Under the pieces are notes generated by a model. That model saw nothing but the letters and a program-made list of their open reading frames with translations, was not told the DNA's origin and did not search any database. Shown here piece by piece: positions 29,301 to 41,002 of a stretch of 64,000 nucleotides of DNA (position 1 is the first letter of the stretch; every line of letters starts with the position of its first letter). Position numbers and translations under genes: made by a program. The DNA comes from Diplosphaera chodatii (Eukaryota; Chlorophyta; Trebouxiophyceae; Prasiolales; Stichococcaceae), in assembly GCA_032358165.1 (NCBI GenBank), contig JAALGY010000001.1, forward strand, positions 868,001-932,000, read 5' to 3'.

Positions 29301-31641
29301 GTAGTGTGAATGCGCACGTGGGACATGGCATGGGGAACTGCATAGCTATGGGCACCCCAGAAACAGCTCAGTGGGCTTTACATGCTACAGGGCTGCATGG
29401 GGAGGCGGCAGCCGAGGCCCCCGCCCACCCCGCAGCAGTGCAGCGGCGGCCGCGCTCCGTGCGCAAGCGCTCCTGCGTCGCCGAGTCCACCCCCACGCCG
29501 CCGCCGGCCGACCCCGCCGCCGCCGCCGGCCCCGCCGGCGCCCCGCCCCCCGCCAAGCGCCCCAGGTGCCGCCCCCTGGTCACATCATGTCAATCAGTCT
29601 CACACAGCTCCACACATCCCCAGGCTCCGATCCGCACATGACACAGTTCACACTGCAGCAAGTGCACACTTCGGCGCTCAGCACCACACCTGCTGTGGTG
29701 CCGAAACCAAGTCCACGGTGCCGACGCCGTGTCTGTCCCAACAGGAATGCTGCAGTGGATGCGGCGGCGCACGCGCGCATGGCGGCCTACGCCGCGATGG
29801 TGTACAACGCCAACCGGCCGCCCGGCTACCCGGCGATCGCGGTCATCCCGGACCACGCGGCGGGCCTGGCCGAGGAGATCAATTGCGTCGTGTCTGGCCG
29901 CCAGGTGGGCGCATGCCGCCAGCCGTGGGGCCCTCTGCCGCCCCCCTGCAGCATGCATTGCGCTTGCAGTGACGCTCATGCTCGCTGGTCGTGTGGGGTG
30001 CGCCGGCGCGAGCGAGCCGGCCGCCCTCATCAAGAATCGAGGCGGCGACAGCGATTGCAGCATTGTCCTAAACGATGATCCGTGACCCGTTCCTGCAGAA
30101 GGTGGTGGGCGACCCGGGGCCGGAGCTGCTGGCCAGCACCGCCCGCTTCCGCGCCTTCGTCAAGGTGCAGCGCGACGCCGCGGAGACGCTGCGCTCTGCA
30201 CAGGTGACGCCACGGTCGCACCTGCTGCCACCCAACACTGGCGTCCCCCCTGCTGCTGCCGTTCACTCTTTGCACACTGCCGACAGTATCCTGTCCTGCT
30301 GAATGCTGGTGGTCTGATCCGTCCTGCGAAGCCTCAGTGCATCCTGCACTGCAGGGTTCGGCTGGGTTCCAGCGGCTGTGGCCGAGCCAGCCGGGGGGCA
30401 TGCGCTCTGACATGCTGCACTCCGACCTACGCTCCGGCGAGGTGTGCTTGGAGTAAATTCAGTGGCAGCATTCTGGCAGTCTGTTGACACAAGTCGTTCC
30501 TGGCCTCACGTCATTAGCTCCCCTTCAACAGCTTGCCTTCCTGCTGACAACTGCCCTCAGTGGATGCTGTGCTCTGTCTGCTGCTGATCGTACTGGCTTG
30601 CACGGGCTTGCCACTGCAGGCTGTGCATGTCACGGCTGCTGCGGTGGTGGCAGACCAGGGCCAGCGCCCAGCCGCCGCACTGGTGCCTGCATCAGGGGGC
30701 TGCGGCCCGGTGGCAGCACAGGCAGTGCCGCCGCAGCACCGCCTTGCGCCGCAGCGTGTGGTCTCGCAACCAACGCCAGCAAAGCAGCACATGTCAGCGC
30801 AGCCGTCGCTCGGCCCCCGGCGCCCAAACCGCAGCGTGCGCGTGCGCAGCCAGCCGCTCCCCCATTTCACCAGCCTGCTGCGGAGCGGGGGCACAGATCA
30901 GCGGTCCGGTGGGCTGGCAGCCCTGGCAGAGGCCGCAGCCCACGGCCGTGACTCCCCAGCCCTACAGCTGGCTGCCGCGGCTGCCAGTTTTGCAGCCCAG
31001 GTAACAAGCACACGCGGCATCACTCTGAGTGGTGTCCCCAGTAGGCATGGCAGTGGGTGTGGCAGCTACTCATATTTCCCAATCATGTACGGGTGTACCT
31101 GAAACACCCACAGCGCTAACATTCGCACAATGGTTTGCCCGACTTGCAGGCAGCAAATGCAGCGGGACCTGGCAGCCTTCCCAGTGGTCGGCATGATAAC
31201 CCACGGGCGGTGGCCGCTGCCAGAGCCCAAACCCCGCCGAGACATGCGCCTGCCGGCAGCACTCATGCAGCAAGGCGCCCCGTCAGCCCTGGGACAGGGG
31301 CACACACCATGCATGGGGAGACGGCGCCGGCAGGGAATGGTACTGCAGTCCCAAGCCTGGAACACCGGCTGGTAGGGGCTAAAAGGAGGAAGGGCGGCTC
31401 CATTCGCAGGAGCTCCCATCCAGCGCACAGCGCAGAGGGTGCCATGGGAGCACAGAACAGGCAGCAGCCGTCCACGGCAGCCGGCAGCTCGCCCGACAGC
31501 AACAGCAGCGCCCGCATGAAGGGCGGTACTGATGCGCCTGGCGGCGGCGACCGCAGTGCGCCTGCAGCTGCAGCGCTTGCGCATGCATCACCGTTTGCAG
31601 CGGCACAGCGGGCCGGGGTGACAGCGAGCGCCGCCTCATAG
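26316..31641 (+). CDS. Uncharacterised large low-complexity nuclear-type protein
   Basis: No family recognised. The start is uncertain: ATG 26316 is one candidate, and the clear first coding block begins near 26380. In-phase exons follow: a block with PPNPFR, LPNPFH and LLAKLQ (to about 26955); ARLSAVQVARSQ; RLFGVPITALPQ; VFLQPPPVQRE; a long exon with two SRVESGR motifs and ending EATAGLAQL; WGSDTSAFHSV; a Ser-rich exon; a basic exon with SVRKRS and AKRPR; a compact exon (about 29745-29904) with RMAAYAAMVYNANRPPGYP; FRAFVKVQRDAAETL; FQRLWPSQPGG; HFTSLLRSGG; and a last exon with AKRRKGG ending at the stop at 31641. Several basic clusters suggest the nucleus. NPF motifs can bind EH domains but may be chance in Pro-rich sequence. 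Codon bias and clean GT-AG phases make it a real gene; its function is unknown. Confidence 0.68.
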
Positions 31642-32397
31642 CCTCTGCTGGGTTGAAGTCATAGTCAAGGATGTTTCAGCAGGGTCCTACAGAAGCAGAT
31701 GAGGAGATTCTGATGTTTAGCAGTACTTTAGAGACTGCTGTCTTGAGCACGCTGTAGTAGATCCTCTGGGCTTTCACAAGCATGTGGCAGCGGGAACTGC
31801 AAAAGGCTAGGCCAAACTTCTTCACGCTTTCCTGCCACTGCACACTTGCAGTCGAATATTTATTTCTTGCCTTTGTTGCTTGCCGTTGACCCACAGCATC
31901 AGACACACCGATGGGCTTATGGGTACTGAGCGGCGCAATGTATGATATATGTCGACCCGTTATGTCTGCCAGTTTTTCTACTCGGTTAGATTCATGGGTA
32001 AGATGGGTAAGCTGAGAACTACCGCTGTTGACTTGGCACACTCCGCCATGATCATAGCGCCCAAGCAGGCACCAAAAGTTGCATCAAACAATCCACTTGC
32101 TTTGAGAAACACCATTGCTGTATTCCACTGGTGTCACTGATAGTGCGCCAGGCAACGCATCCCAGGTTCCTCTTCCCACCCCTGAGCATGTGATGCTGCA
32201 TTCAGAAGCGACACCCGGCGTTGCTGCGCGGGTTCACGACAGCTTACATGTGCTCATCGGTGTGGATCACCCCGCTGGGGCTCAGATGTGGGAGGCGGCC
32301 GCGAGCGGCGCCGGAAGCCCAGCCTGGCGACGCCGCTGCTTATTGCCAGCACTAACTGCTGACACTCGGCCCCGGTGGCGCAGCACTGCGGCCGCCG
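31642..32397. other. Convergent intergenic region
   Basis: It lies between the 3' end of the plus-strand gene at 31641 and the minus-strand COQ7-like stop at 32398. A 121-codon minus-strand frame (31676-32041) has balanced composition (LADITGRHISYIAPLS, VKKFGLAFCSS) but no recognised domain and sits in lower-GC DNA. I do not call it a gene. Confidence 0.4.
32244..32248 (-). promoter_or_regulatory. Probable poly(A) signal TGTAA of the COQ7-like gene
   Basis: TGTAA on the minus strand, about 150 bases after the stop codon at 32398. TGTAA is the usual chlorophyte polyadenylation signal. Confidence 0.5.
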
Positions 32398-34129
32398 TCA
32401 GATGTGGGAGGTGGCGGCGAACAGCGCCTGGAAGCCCAGCTTGGTGGCGCCGCCCACGCCCTCGGGCAGGCTCATGTTGCGCGGCGGCCGCTGGTTCATG
32501 ATGGAGCTGACCAGGTCCGGTATCTGCGCGCAGCGCCCTACCGTCTTTATGGATGTTGAACATGCGACCACTCACCGCCCACATCAGCAATACTGCCTGC
32601 AAGCAACAATCAGTGCACTCCGAGGCAGGGGTCTGGGTCAATAGCACACCAGGGGCGCGTCCTCGGGGGTGCGAGGCATGTCCCTCAGCGCGCGCAGGGA
32701 CTTGCGCAGCGCCTCGGCGGCCGGGCTGTCGGACAGCCCCAGGCTGGCGATGCGGCGCAGGTGCCCCGTGTATTGCTCTGTCAGCGCCTCGGCAGCGCCA
32801 GCTGCAGCGAAAATCGCAAGTCCTCAGCACCTGGCTGCACGGCTGTTGGACCAGATGAAACGTTCTGCAAAGCCATTGCTCTCGTTCACCATCGGGTGAG
32901 AAACGTGGCCTTTGCTGTCTGCAGGCTACCAGCGTGACACTGCTGTCAGCGGTCTGCAGGCATGCCGCGCACCTCTGATGGCGTTGGCGACGTTCTGTGG
33001 GGCGACGCCCGCCGCCACGCCTGCCGCAGCACCCATGAGGCCCCACAGCGGAGTCAGCGCCGAGGGCCGCGCCCGCAGCGCGGGCGCCAGCCGCCTCAGG
33101 GGCTCCGCCGCCGCCGCGTCCCCCCCCGCGGCCGAGGCCAGGTCGGGGCGCCGGCCGCCCAGCACCGCCCGCTGCGCCCGCACCAGCTGCCGCACCGCCT
33201 CCTGTGGGCGGCACACCCCCGCCTTTGCACCAGTGCGCACCTGCTGCAGCTACTCAGGCTGACCAGACAGGACAGCTGGCTGTGCTGCGGACCACTCCTC
33301 AGTGCATGCACCAACCGCGCCATCTGGCTGCCTTCGGCATGTGTGCTAGCGCAAAGTCGGCCAGCGGGTGTGCACCTCCGAAGCCAGCGCCTCGCGGACG
33401 ATGGTGGCCAGCACATCCCGCTGCTCCTCGCTCAGCTCCCCTGCTGCAAACTCCGTCGATGCTGTGCCAGCGCTGCTATCGTCTGCCGTGCCATCCTGTG
33501 CACCGTACGCCGTCCTGCCTGTGTCAGCATCACCGGCCTGCTGCGGCGCTCGTGTACTTGCTGGATGGTGCTGCGCCGTCCTGGCTCCGGCAGCCTCCGC
33601 CGCCCTCGCAGCCTCGGCAGCCGCTGCCGCCCTCGCAGCCTTTGCAGCGGCGGCGGGCGTCACTGCGGCCGATGGCTGCAGCCTGGCGCCTGCGAGCGGC
33701 TCTGCTGGCGTGGTTGCGGCTGCGGGCATGGCTGCCTGGGGGCCGGGGTCGGCTGCCAGCACCTCCGTCCCAGCCTGAGCAAAACCGCAAGCTCAGAACA
33801 GCTGCTGTGTGACCTGCTATGAACCTCCCACCGTGGCTGCTGAGCATGAGGCAGAAGTACTCAAGGCTGATATGTACCGTGTTGAAGACTGCGCCACTGG
33901 CATGTGGTGCCTGGGGCTCTGCGTGGCCTGTGGAATCGGTTGCATACTGCAGACGGCCAGCAGCTACCTGCGCCCAGCAGTGACACCCGCCGATGCTGCA
34001 ATCGTTATATGAAGACTGTGCAGACGGCAGCTTGCCGTTGTGTAGCATGCAACCATGTCTCACCCGGCGCAGGACTGGTGCGCCATGTAGTTGGACACCC
34101 ACACGCTGCAGCATCCGCAGCTGCGCCAT
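32398..34129 (-). CDS. COQ7-like (demethoxyubiquinone hydroxylase family) protein, probable pseudoenzyme
   Basis: COQ7 is a mitochondrial di-iron hydroxylase of ubiquinone synthesis. Exon 1 (34129-34064, GTGAGA donor, phase 0) encodes MAQLRMLQRVGVQLHGAPVL, an Arg-rich presequence-like N-terminus. Next comes an Ala-rich linker (from AGTEVLAADPG). Helix-bundle-like exons follow: VREALASE joined to EAVRQLVRAQRAVLGG; EPLRRLAPALRARPSALTPLW; GAAAGVAAGVAPQ; AGAAEALTEQYTGHLRRI; LRALRDMPRTPEDAPL; and the last exon (about 32520-32398) MNQRPPRNMSLPEGVG to TSHI. Spacing and residues resemble COQ7 (the GQ-AVLG segment, RP-L-PLW and the Ala-rich hairpin). The ExxH positions do not match: E-H-L reads E-P-L, and the final E-x-x-H region reads MPRTPEDA. 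The assignment is by remembered family pattern. Alternatively it is another ferritin-like helical protein. Confidence 0.6.
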
Positions 34130-34824
34130 CTGTGCGCCTGCAAACCTATCGCAGAGGCTTCAGAAGAGTTCTGGTACTCAGCTGCGAGCTGAGCTGGCGT
34201 GCCACGCTGTATACAAAGGCAATAACTGTGCAGATCACTTCACAGCCAGCCTGGTCCAGAACTACAAAGAGGTGACCATCTAGCTGGGAAATGACTGTCA
34301 GGTGACACCCGTGGATGAGGTGCTGTTGTGCATACAAACAAATGAACATCGCGCTCAATGTCGGGGCAACCAGGAGTCAGGTTGACGTTATAACACTGGA
34401 AGGTATGGCAGGTGGGTGGAAGGCGCATGCTGACCTAGACTTTCTGACTGAAGGTGCAGGTTGGACGTCCGTGCTCACTGGGAGTGCTGCACCTTTGACG
34501 GTGTCACAGCTGCTCTGTCAAATTGATGATGATTGGGCAAACACATGGTCATCCTAGGTGCGTCGCCAGTCTTCTGACACTGCTACACTTCTCAAGACCG
34601 TGCAAGTTCCTGACAAGCTGCCCCAAAACGCTGATGCTCTGCCCCTAGCAAGAATATATATCAACAGTACACCCCACCCTGTTGTACAGTGCGCATCTGA
34701 AAGTTTGGATGCGACAACACATTACACGAAGGTTGCAATCCATTGCTGCATCCTCTGGCGGCCGTCCTGTGTGAAATGCCGTCCCGATCAGGTAGTGCCT
34801 CTTCGCTGTAGCGACTGACGTCGC
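34130..34824. other. Intergenic region: COQ7-like upstream / RSH2/3-like 3' end
   Basis: It contains the COQ7-like promoter and the 3' UTR of the next minus-strand gene. An 80-codon plus-strand frame (34315-34557) has no recognised content. Confidence 0.4.
34722..34726 (-). promoter_or_regulatory. Probable poly(A) signal TGTAA of the RSH2/3-like gene
   Basis: TGTAA on the minus strand about 100 bases downstream of the stop at 34825, at the usual chlorophyte spacing. Confidence 0.6.
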
Positions 34825-37800
34825 TCAGATCGACAGCAGTTCGTCTGAGATGATGACCAGGTCGCCGTCGGACAACGTCGTGCTCTCGGGCACCAGCCGG
34901 TTGTTCACATTCAGCATGCCGCTACGGTTGCGCTCCGACAGCTGCAGCAGCCCCTGCATGTGAAGAGATCTGCCTGTTAACATCAGAATGCCGGTTGCTG
35001 AAGTGCATGCCGGTTGCTGAAGTGCATGGAGCTCGATCCAAACACCAATACATACTATGTCCATATCTCGGACGCGTGCATGTGCACGCACGCACGTGTG
35101 TTTTGACGACGTAGCCGGCCGTCGTCCCGCGTGGCAGCCGCTTGAACTCGCCCGGCGGCCACATCAGCACCACCACCTGGGCGGGACCAGTCAACGTCAT
35201 TGTCAGCTTTCGGTGACTAGTTTGCACAGCTGTCCTGATCACAGGACATGTCTCTAATGAACCTTCTGTAGCACTTTGGCAGTGACAGCACCTCGTTGCT
35301 GGATGCCTCGCCCTCCTGGTCCCGGCTGAGCGTGGCGACCGGGGCGCTGTCGCTGCCCGCATCCATCTCCCTGCCCCACTCCAGGACACCCCGCAGCAGC
35401 AGCGTCTGCATAGAATGGAGGCAAAGTCGGTCCTCTTCATCAACAGGCACATGAGCTCATGCGGCGCCTGTGAAGTGGCAACCTTTCAGCCACCAGCAAT
35501 GGGTGCCGACACGCAGGTGCCGTGACACGACGATGCCACCAATGCATGAGCTCGCTCCGGCACCTTGCGTGCGAGCTCCCGCTCGCCCTGCTCGCGCTTC
35601 TGCTCCGCTGCCGAAACCACAGCGTCTAGCACCCCCCCCGCAGCAGCTGCCACGCCTGAGCCGCCGGACGGGACGACACCCGCCAGCTGAGCGAGCGGCG
35701 TCGCCGGCGCTGGGAAGGGCTCCGGCACCTAGGAAACATACACACCGTTTGTCCAAAAGCGCACTGTTGCTGGTGTACTCTGCAGATCGCCTGGCAATCA
35801 CGACGAGGCGATATACACCAGGTGTCCTGGGCGCTGTTGCATCGTTGAGAACAGCCTGATCCACCCCAGGAGGGGCATGTGCAAATGGTCTGGATCCTGA
35901 CCCTGTACAGCTTCATGCAGACGTACAGAAAGATGGTGTAGCCGGTTGCGGTGCATTCTGGGTGGCAGGCAGCGCCGGGGTGTCTGCCTGACAAACTTGA
36001 ATGGGTGTTCGGAGGCGTCTCTTAGACCAGGTGGACGGGCTGCAAGGTCACCTGCTGCAGCGCCTGCGGTGGGCGCAGCGGGGGCGGCGCCAGCGGCACT
36101 GGGTGGGATTCCAGCACCGGCACCTCCTGCAGCGGTGCATGCAAATGGTGTGATGACGCTGTGGTAAGGGATTTGCGCACAACAGTCAAGGACCTGCCCC
36201 TCCGGCAACATCATATGCGATCAGACGCTGAGGTGACACGGGCGGGTTATGTGCATTGTCACAACAACATTGTTGAGCGCAGAAGATTGCCCACCCGCAG
36301 CGGCACAATGAAGGTGGAGTGGTTGTGGCCATACGCGTCCTGCATGTGGTAGTTGCCATCCTGGCACCGCACGTACCGCTGCACTGCCACATTGCTGTCC
36401 CCCTGCCCCGCCTCGCTCCACATCTTCACCTCCACATATGCCGTCAACCGCCTGCAGCCAAACATCCACCATTAGTTTAATACGGAGCCGACTGCAAGGT
36501 CGCCTGCACTAGCTGCATCCTGCTGGCAATGCACCAGAGGACAGTCATGTGCACGTTCTTCAAGCGAACACAATTTATGCTCCTTCAAGGAGGGGGTTGC
36601 CAGTTGCATGCAGCAGGCAGGCAGTGGCGGGTGCACCGGTACGAGTTGGCGGCGCTGCGGGCGCCGTTTGAGACGCCGGCCAGGCGGCCACGGCAGGCGA
36701 TGGCGACCAGCAGCGAGGCGCCCTCCCGCTCCACGCCAATTATCACCCCATCCAGCAGCGCGCCGCCCTGCCCCACCCGCAGCACCGGCTGCCCCACCTG
36801 CGGCCACGGGTGGACGCCACAACATCAACCATGTGCCATTGTGGAACGAGAGCTCGAGCCTTGAAACGGCTGCAGAACCGGCTGATGATGCAAGCGGGTA
36901 CACTGCTGCAATGCCGGGCGTGCAGCTAGCCTGGCGGCATTCCACAACCTTTGGACCCCTTTGCTGCCCCATTCAAGTCGGGCGATGGCACAAACGGTCG
37001 TTAGTGCAAGTTGCGTGTAGCCGCAGCAGGATGTGTGCACAGCACCCACCCTGGCTGTCGTGTTTTGCGCGTCCGCGGCGGGGCCTGCCTCCTTGTACAT
37101 GTAGTGCGCTGCAGCGCCGTACTCTGCACACCAGCGAGTACACAACTCAGAGCTAAGGTAATTGGACAGGCAGTGGCTTCAGGTCCTGTGTGCACTGCTC
37201 ATCTCACAGGTCACGTCTCAACACTCCAACACCAGCCACACCTGCGTCTGCGTGCATGGAGGAAGTGCGCAGCTGGATCTCCATTGGCACGCGGCCTGGC
37301 CCCAGCACCGCCATGTGCAGGCTTTGGTACTTGTTTGATCCCTGTGCAGATATTTGAGCTGCTGCAGCAGGCAGAGCGATTCAACTTGCTGCAAGGAGCA
37401 GCATCACAACTGTGCCATCTCTGACTCTCCACGAGAATGTCGAAATAGCCATTGGCGCTGCCATGACAGCAGGTAAAAGTACCTTGGGGTTGGCAATGTA
37501 GTCGTCCTGCTCGCCAGCGATGCGTTTCCACAGGCGTGTGGCTGCCGACTGCACCTAAAACAGAATGAGGAGCACGAGCAGACTGAATAATATGGCCCAA
37601 AGACCAACCGCATGACAGACCTGCAACAGGTTCACTTGCATAGATGCACAGCTGCTGATGGCAGACCTGGTAGCAAGCTGTAATGGCCTCTTCGTTCTGG
37701 CGGTTGCCGCCGTCATCAATCACAACTCGGAGAGCGCGTGCATCGTAGATCTCCTCTAGCCCCACATTCTTCCGCTGCATCTTTTTGTGTATGCTGTACA

Positions 37801-40800
37801 GGCTCTTCAGCCGTCCCTGCAGTGCAACAGGACATTGAATGTGGAGGTGCGGAGCAATGCTGGCAGGAACTTGGGTGACTCGGCAGATGATCGAAAGCTT
37901 CTCGGGACATGGGCCTGTTGCACTTCTGTAGCAAGCTGGGTGCCTGTGTCAAGTAGCATTGCTGCCGCTGGACATGCCTGGACGTTGATGTCCAGCCCCG
38001 AGGCGCAGCCGTTCAGCTGCAGCTCCTGCAGCAGCTGCCGCCCGCAGCGGTCGATGGTGTCGAGGCCCCGCCGCTGGGCGCCCGACAGCGCGACGCGGCC
38101 GTGGGACTTGAACGCCAGCTGGTCAAACGGCTGCACAAACTCTATGAGCTGCTTCATCTGCAGCAGCACCAGATGCCGCATTAGCGTGGCAAGTACGACG
38201 ACTTGGTCTCGCACGTCAGCATGCATGTGTCTATGTGATTGACCTCGCATCTGCTCACCTGCTTCTGCTCCTTGGACAGCCGCGTGTACTTCGCGGGCCG
38301 ACTGCCGCTGCTGCTGCGGACCATGGCGTCTGCTGGAGAGCCTGCCTCGTCGTCGTCGGAAGGCACTGCCATGGCGCGCACGTCCTCCTGATGCTTCGTG
38401 AGGATGGCAGATGTGGACGCCTGTACGCCTGTCTCCTCAAGGTGCAGCGGGTTGTTCGGCTGCAGGTAGCGAATGGCACAGTCAGCTGGAGCATCAATGC
38501 AAGTCACGCAACCTCAGGCCACAGTCTGTGGAGGGTACACGACCGATGCATTGCTACGGCCGGTCATACACCAGCTGTAAGGGACAGCGGTGACAACGCA
38601 CCCATTTGCTGCGCTCGCGTGTGACAGCCCGCCCCAGCAGCCGCCGGGGCGCCGCCAGTATGCCCTCTCGTTGACTGGGGCTGAGGCTGCCGGTGCTCGT
38701 CTTGACGCTGCCGCCGCCGCCGCCGCTGCTGCTGCTGGACAGAAGGGTGCCGCCTGAGCTGCTGATGTCAGCGTCGCTGCCGCTGCCGCTGCTGTCCTCT
38801 GTGCTGCTGCTGCTGCCGCCGCTACTGTTGCCGGCGGCGCGGCTCTTGCCATGGCGCCGCGGCTTGGCTGACTTGGCCCCACAGCACGTCCAGCTCATGC
38901 CGCAGCTGCCTGAAGCGTGTGGGCTGCAGCACCGCAAAGCACAAGTCCTCCAGCTCCGACTGCAAAGCGGGGCACAACACAACCTTCAACTCCTCTGTCT
39001 TTCGTGCAACCGACAGCATGCCAGCACGCTGTGATACAGCTCAACTTCCTTGTTCATGTCAAGCCTGATGAATGATGGGGAACAGCAAGGTCTGCTGAGT
39101 GCGCAGGGCGCAACTGTCAGCCCACCTTGATGGCAAACATGCCAAGGCGCTCCGCCAGGCTGCACCACACCCGCTGCGTCTCCAGCGCCACAGCCTGCGC
39201 CTTGACTGGCGTGAGCGCATACACCTGCAGTCCCCGGGGACGTGCTTCAATTGGATAGGTTCAACAGCAGGCTGCAACAGCCTTCAAAAGAACAACGGAG
39301 GCAGGCCGAGACTGGTGAAGTCAGTGTGCTGCTTGCGCCGAGCGCTGCTGTCACCGTGCGCATGTTGTGCAGCCGGTCGGCCAGCTTGATGAGGATCGCC
39401 AGCGGCTCGTCCACCATGGCGAGGATCATATTCCGCAGCTCGCTCTCCTCCTCGCTGCTGGGCTTGTCGTCCACCGCACTGCTGTCGCCCTGCAGCGAAG
39501 TATCCAAGGTAGAGTGGCACACTGCTGTCACCCTGCAGCGGGATATTTGAGCTAGAGTGGCAAAATATCAGCTGCAGCCGGGCATGTGCAGCATCAAAGC
39601 AGCACCGGCAGGGGGAGCCCTCGTCCGATGGCAGCACTTTGTGGCGCACAGCTGGACATGGTTATGGCATGACGCAGCCATGCAGGCACTTGCTATGCAG
39701 ACTTGTAGCTCCCAGTGCCTGGGCAGCGAGCCCAGAGCCTGTGGGCCCACCTGCTCGCGGGCCTGGCGTGCTTTGCGCCGCATGAGCTGGTTCATCTGGC
39801 TGAGGCGGGTGACGGTGGCCACCAGCGCCGCTGTCTGCGCCCCGAACGCCTCCTCCACTTCGGCAAGCTCGACGCGGGTGTCATCCACCACGTCATGCAG
39901 CAGCGCTGCCATCACTGCCAGCTCTGACCTGCAGGTTATAGGAGATTTGGCATGAGGGTGACCTGTAGGGAGATACAGCATGGTTGCAGGCATCAGCTGA
40001 GAGGGGCCTTTGCATGATGTAGTATTATACGCTGGCACTGCACCCACGCCGCCAGCTGCTCACCGTCGGTCGTCTTCCTTGTAGTCCGAGACGCTCAGGA
40101 GGCCCTCCACAATGCAGGCAGCCTCGATGCAGTGCATGATGTACGGGTCGCCGGTGCGCCGCATCTGCCCCTCGTGTGCCCTCGCAGCAAAGTCGGCAGC
40201 AGCCAGCACCCCTGGGCGGGACAAGTAGGTGCTGCCGCTGACGTCCACTCCATACAGCACCTGCTTCTCCTGCATTACCAAAGGAGGATGGCCCATGAGC
40301 GTAAGAGCAGAACCACGAAATGCGCAAAAGCAGTGCTGCATTGATGCACGCAGCGATGTAATTCGGCATGCAAATGTCAGATCACATTGTGCTTGTCTGT
40401 GATGGTGATACGTACCTGTATGCCGTTGGCCGCAAAGAAGATGCTCTCGCCATACTGCTCCCAGAACACGCGGGCGAGCGCGATGCACCAGGCGCCAACA
40501 GACACCGACAGCGTCCCCAGCACCGAGAAGAACATGAGTGTCTGATGGTGCATCATGTACGTCACTGCAGAACGCAACAGGCAGCTATCAGACGTCAGGT
40601 GTGTACCTTGGCAACTGCAAGCTATGACCCATACACTGGTCACGCAACACCAAGAATGGGAGCGTCCGGGATCTTACGGCCTGACTGCAGCAATGTCAAG
40701 ATCATGCAATGCACTGCGCCGCGTAGCTCACGCTGGGCAGCAGAGTTGCTGGCGAAGGAGCCGCTGGCCGACACTGCCAGCGCGCGCTTGGCAACCTCGG

Positions 40801-41002
40801 TGACGACTGGCATCGCCACGTTGCCCAGCGCCCGCACAGGCGCAGCATGCTGACGCCGAGTGGGGCGCCGCCACATGCGGCCGACCATGCCGCCGCTGAA
40901 GGTGCTGTTGCGCAGCCTTGGCACAGGGCACAGGGCCGAGCTGCCTGCAGCGCCTGCCTTGCCCATGTAAGCTGGTGCACGCAAGGCCATGGCGGCACGC
41001 AT
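34825..41002 (-). CDS. RelA/SpoT homologue, plant RSH2/RSH3 type ((p)ppGpp synthetase/hydrolase)
   Basis: Makes and degrades (p)ppGpp, normally in the plastid. Start at 41002: exon 1 (MRAAMALRAPAYMGKAG..., Arg/Ser/Ala-rich, few acidic residues) looks like a transit peptide. The next exon (about 40565-40412) carries one hydrophobic helix (LMFFSVLGTLSVSVGAW), a possible membrane anchor. Hydrolase: HEGQMRRTGDPYIMHC, LLHDVVDDT (about 39.9 kb), [13 protein letters not shown] (about 39.37 kb). Synthetase: GRLKSLYSIHKKM and YDARALRVVIDD (about 37.8-37.7 kb), DDYIANPK, YQSLHMAVLGPG, MEIQLRTSSMH, AEYGAAAHYMYKE. C-terminal part: GQPVLRVGQGG, RYVRCQDGNYHMQDAYG as in plant RSH2/3, then a terminal TGS-like segment (LMWPPGEFKRLPRG; ERNRSGMLNVNNRLVPES) and the stop at 34825. 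The Gly-Arg of the synthetase motif is kept, so both activities are predicted. Many introns. Confidence 0.92.
34988..35025. repeat. 19-bp perfect tandem duplication in an RSH2/3-like intron
   Basis: ATGCCGGTTGCTGAAGTGC is present twice head to tail. It lies between the two exons that encode the C-terminal TGS-like segment. Confidence 0.9.
39478..39560 (-). repeat. 43-bp tandem duplication copying a 3' splice site of the RSH2/3-like gene
   Basis: On the minus strand CGCTGCAGGGYGACAGCAG occurs twice, 43 bases apart; a second shared block, TGCCACTCTA/TGCCACTCTAG, has the same offset. The downstream copy is the acceptor used for the exon starting GDSSAVDDKPSS. The upstream copy is a near-identical second acceptor. 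Confidence 0.8.

Noticed and set aside
31676..32041. 121-codon minus-strand open frame
   Set aside because: Plausible composition, but it lies in low-GC 3' flank between convergent genes with no family match or splice partner.
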